Below are positions 6,333 to 8,879 of a stretch of DNA of 8,879 bases, piece by piece. Source of the stretch: SVQP01 sp045652835. Its GTDB lineage: Bacteria > Bacillota > Clostridia > Oscillospirales > CAG-272. The position numbers were made by a program, and so were the translations under genes. Where the stretch lies: positions 1-8,879 of the forward strand of contig JAZOLE010000096.1 of the NCBI GenBank assembly GCA_045652835.1, given 5' to 3'. The notes under the pieces were generated by a model that saw only the letters and a program-made list of their open reading frames with translations, searched no databases and was not told the origin of the DNA. How positions within the stretch are numbered: the stretch's first letter is position 1; each line of letters starts with the position of its first letter.

Positions 6333-7448
6333 TTATCCCTCACTTATAATTTTATCGTAATTCTCGCCAAGGCTGCGACGCATGGCGGCTTCAAAGAAAT
6401 CATCGGTATCAAAGCTGCCCGAAGTCTGCTCCGCCTTGCCCTTGCCGCTTCTCTTTGCATCACGCGCTTGCTTGTCCGACTGGACGGCTGCAGGCGTGCG
6501 GATGCCCTCGGCATTCCAACGATCCAAGATAGAGTTGACGTACGCCACGCTGACGTCCGACGTTGCATCCGCGCCGATTTCAAAGGCGAGCGTGATCATT
6601 TCCATGTCAAATCCGTATGTATGCAGCCAAGTGGAGAATGCTTTTTTCTCCTTGGTGGTCAGCGCACGCGCGCCAATGCCAAACAGGCTGCGCAATTTGC
6701 TCTCGGTTTTTTGCAGCTCTCCTTGACGCAGCAGCTCCTCCTGCAGGGCGTTCATATCGGTAATGCCGCGATCGTACAGCGAGATCGCAAGCTTTTCCAG
6801 TCCTCTGACCGAGGGTCTCTTGTCAAGCTGCTTGCAATACGTGCAATAGTGCGTGACCAGAATCAGCACGTACTCACAATCCAGCGCCAAATAATCGGTC
6901 AGCCCCAGCACGGTATTGATCTCGTGCGTAGAAAACAGCTTGCCGAACAGATTTTGGCATTCTGTGAGCAGCTCAGCCACGTCGGGACGCTGCTCAAGCA
7001 GGTTGCCAAGCTCTGCGGTGGTGTATTTGGGCAGATCGTCGCTCTTTTTGAGCAATGCCGCGCCATCCTGTGCGGTCGCTTGCTCCGTGGGCTGCTTCGG
7101 CTGTTCCTGCTCTGCGGGCTGCTTTGCCTGCTGCACACCGGCTCCTTGCGCCTTGGACGCTTGCTCTGCCGCCTGCTTTTGTTGCTTGGGCTGCTTTTTT
7201 TCGCTGATGCTCAGCACGCCCGCACCGCGCCAGAACGCCACGGCAGAGCGCACCTCGTCCTCGGTACACCCCGAGGCTTGCGCAACGGCTTGTACGCTAT
7301 CCTCCTGCCCATAACGCGCACAAAGCGCGGTATTGGACAAGAGCGCCAGCAGCACCGCCATATCGCTTTTTTCGGCACTCTGCGCAGCCTCAACCGCCCT
7401 TGCAGGCAGCACCACTACGCCGTTGCCGTACTGTATTTCTATTGCCAT
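6333..7448 (-). CDS. DnaD/DnaB-domain replication initiation protein
   Basis: A 371-residue protein of the DnaD/DnaB (helicase co-loader) superfamily, probably acting with the ATPase encoded next to it in replication initiation or restart. An N-terminal, probably winged-helix region (1-80) is followed by a low-complexity linker rich in Gln, Lys, Ala and Pro with KQP repeats (83-128). Two helical regions follow (about 146-245 and 250-315). The second ends in YVNSILDRW (303-311), matching the YxxxIxxxW motif that marks DnaD C-terminal domains and contributes to DNA binding. A charged C-terminal tail follows. Two DnaD-type repeats make it closer to B. subtilis DnaB than to the shorter DnaD, so no gene symbol is given. 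The start lies three bases after the rex stop, with GAGGAG inside the end of rex as ribosome binding site, which implies translational coupling. Confidence 0.85.
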   Translation of the reverse strand: MAIEIQYGNGVVVLPARAVEAAQSAEKSDMAVLLALLSNTALCARYGQEDSVQAVAQASGCTEDEVRSAVAFWRGAGVLSISEKKQPKQQKQAAEQASKAQGAGVQQAKQPAEQEQPKQPTEQATAQDGAALLKKSDDLPKYTTAELGNLLEQRPDVAELLTECQNLFGKLFSTHEINTVLGLTDYLALDCEYVLILVTHYCTYCKQLDKRPSVRGLEKLAISLYDRGITDMNALQEELLRQGELQKTESKLRSLFGIGARALTTKEKKAFSTWLHTYGFDMEMITLAFEIGADATSDVSVAYVNSILDRWNAEGIRTPAAVQSDKQARDAKRSGKGKAEQTSGSFDTDDFFEAAMRRSLGENYDKIISEG

Positions 7449-7451
7449 TCC

Positions 7452-8189
7452 TTACTCCTCATCGGTCAGCTTTTCACCTGCTGCCTCTTGCTTTTGCTGC
7501 ATCTTGCGGCAGATCTCGTAATTGAGAATCATCAAAGAATCGCCAAGGTGCACGTTTTCGATCACGATATCGTCTCTGCTGTAATCCAGCTCAACGCCCA
7601 TGTAGTTCCAAAGTCCCTTAACACCGCACTTGACCAATCTCTCCGCCACAGCAGGCACATGCTCCTTGGGCAGCGTCAGCACCGCAATATCCACCTGATT
7701 TTGCGCGCAGAACTGCTCCAGCGTATCCAGTGAATAAATGGTCACACCCGCAACCTCAATCCCTGCCATGCCGGGATCGGCATCAAACATGCCCAGAATA
7801 TCTACGCCGCGCTTTTCAAACATGGAAAGGTGCACCAGCGCGCGACCAAGGTCGCCTGCACCGATGATGATGGCGTGAAAGCCTGCACCTACACCCAAAA
7901 TTTCGCTGATACAGGTGAACAAATAATGTACGTTATAGCCGTAGCCCTGCTGACCGAAGCCACCAAAGCAGTTGAGATCCTGACGGATCTGCGAGCCGGT
8001 CACGTACATGCGGGCAGTCAGCTCACCGCAGCTGATCCGGGTAATGCCCTGCGTCAAAAGCTCGCGCAGATAGCGATAATAACGCGGCAATCTGCGCACG
8101 ACGGCGGGGGAAATATAGGGCTTGGTTCCGTGCTCTTTGTGAGAATCCGAGCACTCATTTTGTTGCTTTTCCAGTTCTTCGTATGCCAA
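7452..8189 (-). CDS. rex: Redox-sensing transcriptional repressor Rex
   Basis: Rex is a dimeric repressor that leaves its operators when NADH rises, switching on fermentation and NADH-recycling genes. Counting from the TTG at 8189 gives 245 residues. The winged helix is about 26-87 (SPAVVRRLPRYYRYL; SQIRQDLNCFGGFGQQGYGYNV holds the recognition helix and wing). The Rossmann NADH-binding domain has GAGDLG at 110-115 and FDADPG at 135-140. The C-terminal helix (HLGDSLMILNYEI) is the domain-swapped dimer helix. The start chosen is TTG, since GGAGG lies eight bases before it. In-frame TTG codons at 8294 and 8291 and a GTG at 8225 have poor ribosome sites and would add residues not found in the family. 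The N-terminus still has about 25 residues more than B. subtilis Rex, and a Gln/Glu-rich tail follows the dimer helix. It heads an operon with two replication genes. No canonical Rex operator (TTGTTAA-N4-TTAACAA) was found upstream. Confidence 0.92.
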   Translation of the reverse strand: MAYEELEKQQNECSDSHKEHGTKPYISPAVVRRLPRYYRYLRELLTQGITRISCGELTARMYVTGSQIRQDLNCFGGFGQQGYGYNVHYLFTCISEILGVGAGFHAIIIGAGDLGRALVHLSMFEKRGVDILGMFDADPGMAGIEVAGVTIYSLDTLEQFCAQNQVDIAVLTLPKEHVPAVAERLVKCGVKGLWNYMGVELDYSRDDIVIENVHLGDSLMILNYEICRKMQQKQEAAGEKLTDEE

Positions 8190-8196
8190 AACACTT

Positions 8197-8205
8197 ACCT
8201 CCAAA
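8197..8205 (-). promoter_or_regulatory. Ribosome binding site that fixes a TTG start for rex
   Basis: On the minus strand, TTTGGAGGT at 8205-8197 is the only strong Shine-Dalgarno sequence near the 5' end of the rex frame. It ends eight bases (counting from GGAGG) before the TTG at 8189. An out-of-frame GTG at 8194 lies too close and is excluded. Confidence 0.7.
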
Positions 8206-8312
8206 GCAGTCTTTTTGTGTAACACGCCGATAAATTCACCCGTTAAATTTTTGACTTTTCGACACGCATCGACGCCAAAAAAAGTTTTCAACAACCCCGA
8301 AACTGCATAAAG

Positions 8313-8461
8313 TTTTCCACAGTTTCCACAGGCTTATCCACAGTTTCGCTTGCATTGTCGACATTTTTCGGGGTTTTTCCACGTTTTTCCATGCATAAAA
8401 TCATGAATAATTCAGTTTTCCACCGTGTTTTCCACACCCTGTTGAAAACTTGTGTGGAAAA
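8313..8461. promoter_or_regulatory. DnaA-box cluster upstream of rex and the helicase-loader genes
   Basis: Within 149 bases there are at least seven sequences close to the DnaA box TTATCCACA. One is exact (8334-8342). Three have a single mismatch: TTTTCCACA at 8313-8321 and 8428-8436 on the plus strand, and 8461-8453 on the minus strand. Three have two mismatches: GTTTCCACA at 8322-8330, TTTTCCACG at 8375-8383 and TTTTCCACC at 8416-8424. Weaker copies lie at 8385-8393 and 8473-8465. The first three are packed with almost no gap, as in replication origins and DnaA-titration sites. Because the next genes downstream encode a DnaD-type and a DnaC-type loader, DnaA may control this operon, or the site may act on DnaA supply. 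dnaA itself is not in the window. Confidence 0.7.
8334..8342 (+). promoter_or_regulatory. Perfect DnaA box TTATCCACA
   Basis: The nonamer matches the high-affinity DnaA box at all nine positions. It is the third of three closely packed boxes (8313-8342) in the same orientation, the arrangement expected for cooperative DnaA binding. Confidence 0.75.
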
Positions 8462-8462
8462 C
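8427..8462. repeat. Inverted pair of DnaA-like boxes, 11-bp arms
   Basis: GTTTTCCACAC (8427-8437) and GTGTGGAAAAC (8452-8462) are exact reverse complements with 14 bases between them. Each arm contains a TTTTCCACA box. A shorter pair, AGTTTTC (8414-8420) and GAAAACT (8444-8450), is interleaved, so the region could also form alternative hairpins in RNA. Confidence 0.6.
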
Positions 8463-8557
8463 CTTGTGGGAAGTTTTTTGATTGAAAACCACCACAATTT
8501 CGTCCTTTTGACGAAAGTGATTTATTTTGCAAAAAGGGGTTGACAAACGCCTGTTTT

Positions 8558-8575
8558 AGTGCTCTGCCAAGCACT
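8558..8575 (-). terminator. Weak hairpin at the tsaD stop, possible terminator
   Basis: AGTGCT and AGCACT form a 6-bp stem with a six-base loop, beginning in the stop codon of tsaD on the minus strand. No T tract follows, so intrinsic termination would be weak. Transcription from tsaD may read through into the rex operon. Confidence 0.25.
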
Positions 8576-8879
8576 CAATCATACGCGCTTGCGTTCAGGT
8601 CCGTGCCCGCTCTTTCGCCGTTTTGGAAGGCGAAATAACCGGCAGCCGCCACCATGGCACCATTGTCGCCGCACAGCGAGATGGGAGGCACGGCAAGCGT
8701 GACCTTGTGCGCATCACACAGCTCCTGCAGCGCACGGCGCAGGTGCGAGTTTGCCGCCACACCGCCTGCCAGCACCAGCACGGGCGTCTTGGTCTCGGCA
8801 AGCACCTTTTCGGTCTGCTTGACAATGCCCTTGACAATACTTGCGGTATAGCTTGCCGCCATGTCGGCAGCGTTGATCT
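8575..8879 (-). CDS. tsaD: TsaD, tRNA t6A threonylcarbamoyltransferase subunit, 3' part
   Basis: TsaD (Gcp/YgjD/Kae1 family) transfers the threonylcarbamoyl group to A37 of ANN-decoding tRNAs, acting in the cytoplasm with TsaB and TsaE. Only the last 101 residues or so are inside the window; the frame continues past the right edge. Family marks are VLVLAGGVAANSHLR, the glycine-rich nucleotide-binding segment, and LCGDNGAMVAAAGY, where the Asp belongs to the conserved C(T/G)DN metal-binding motif. Most bacterial members have CTDN; here it is CGDN, as in some clostridia. The usual C-terminal length is kept and the stop is TGA. The ATG at 8862 is internal, not the start, because sequence like the family (INAAD) precedes it. 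tsaD near rex is a known Bacillota arrangement, though here a 385-base spacer separates them. Confidence 0.92.
   Translation of the reverse strand, partial: INAADMAASYTASIVKGIVKQTEKVLAETKTPVLVLAGGVAANSHLRRALQELCDAHKVTLAVPPISLCGDNGAMVAAAGYFAFQNGERAGTDLNASAYD

Larger units (their letters stand above)
8190..8574. other. 385-base non-coding spacer between rex and tsaD
   Basis: No convincing gene lies here. The short frames on either strand are translations of the repeated TTTTCCAC motif and have no ribosome sites. The central part (8313-8461) is a DnaA-box-like cluster, and an AT-rich patch (8392-8414) lies inside it. The rex promoter must lie here on the minus strand. The best -35 is TTGTCA (8546-8541), but no good -10 stands at the right distance, so no promoter is called. 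A hexamer stem follows the tsaD stop (8558-8575). Confidence 0.7.

Noticed and set aside
5331..7733. Open frame of about 800 codons on the plus strand
   Set aside because: It lies antisense across the ATPase, DnaD-domain and rex genes, whose families are clear. It starts inside the terminator stem, has no ribosome site, and reads as low-complexity Leu/Arg/His sequence.
8190..8294. Longer Rex start at TTG 8294
   Set aside because: No ribosome site precedes it and the added residues do not resemble Rex. GGAGG at 8202-8198 points to TTG 8189.
8313..8461. CRISPR array or plain direct repeat
   Set aside because: The repeated units are 9-11 bases, irregularly spaced, in both orientations, and match DnaA boxes. 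There are no equal spacers.
8288..8497. Small frame of 69 codons on the minus strand in the rex-tsaD spacer
   Set aside because: It is a translation of the DnaA-box-like repeats (VDKPVETVENF) with no ribosome site.
8541..8550. TTGTCAA half-site as a Rex operator
   Set aside because: Rex operators need a second inverted half at short spacing; none is present.

Overview
The window looks like chromosome of a Gram-positive anaerobe of the class Clostridia (Bacillota), probably a gut or animal-associated lineage. The evidence is a Rex redox repressor, a DnaD-domain protein beside a DnaI-type helicase loader, strong AGGAGG-like ribosome binding sites, sigma-A promoters, and secreted carbohydrate-active proteins of a clostridial type. 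No insertion sequence, tRNA, rRNA or CRISPR array was seen. The genus cannot be named from the sequence alone.

Left part (1-3699). The first codons of a minus-strand gene leave the window at the left edge. A divergent spacer of about 280 bases separates it from a plus-strand operon of two exported proteins. The first is a 331-residue surface protein: signal peptide, beta-sandwich domain, InlB-like repeat, Pro/Thr/Glu/Gln linker, and a Gly-Cys-Gly plus transmembrane tail. The second is a 794-residue lipoprotein with a GH99/GH71-like glycosidase domain, a CBM9-like domain and a copper-amine-oxidase-N-like C-terminal domain. Their stop and start codons overlap (ATGA), so they are probably translated together and work on the same glycan outside the cell. 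The two divergent promoters have the same build (TTGCAT, 17 bases, extended -10) and carry the same TCATACCAT element, so a shared regulator is likely.

Middle (3700-5345). A consensus sigma-A promoter (TTGACA-17-TATAAT), with an inverted repeat over its -35 and spacer, drives a single gene for an ESS-family sodium/glutamate symporter. This protein has an unusual signal-peptide-like and acidic N-terminal extension. A strong bidirectional terminator closes this gene and the converging operon.

Right part (5352-8879, minus strand). In transcription order come the 3' part of tsaD (tRNA t6A synthesis; it runs off the right edge), a 385-base non-coding spacer, then rex, a DnaD-domain gene and a DnaC/DnaI-type ATPase gene, packed with 3- and 6-base gaps. 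Rex senses NADH/NAD+. The other two genes probably load the replicative helicase.

The spacer upstream of rex is the most striking part of the window. It holds a dense cluster of DnaA-box-like sequences: one perfect TTATCCACA, several TTTTCCACA, and a perfect 11-bp inverted pair. It lies directly ahead of an operon with two replication-initiation genes. It could be a DnaA-titrating or DnaA-regulated control region, or less likely a replication origin.
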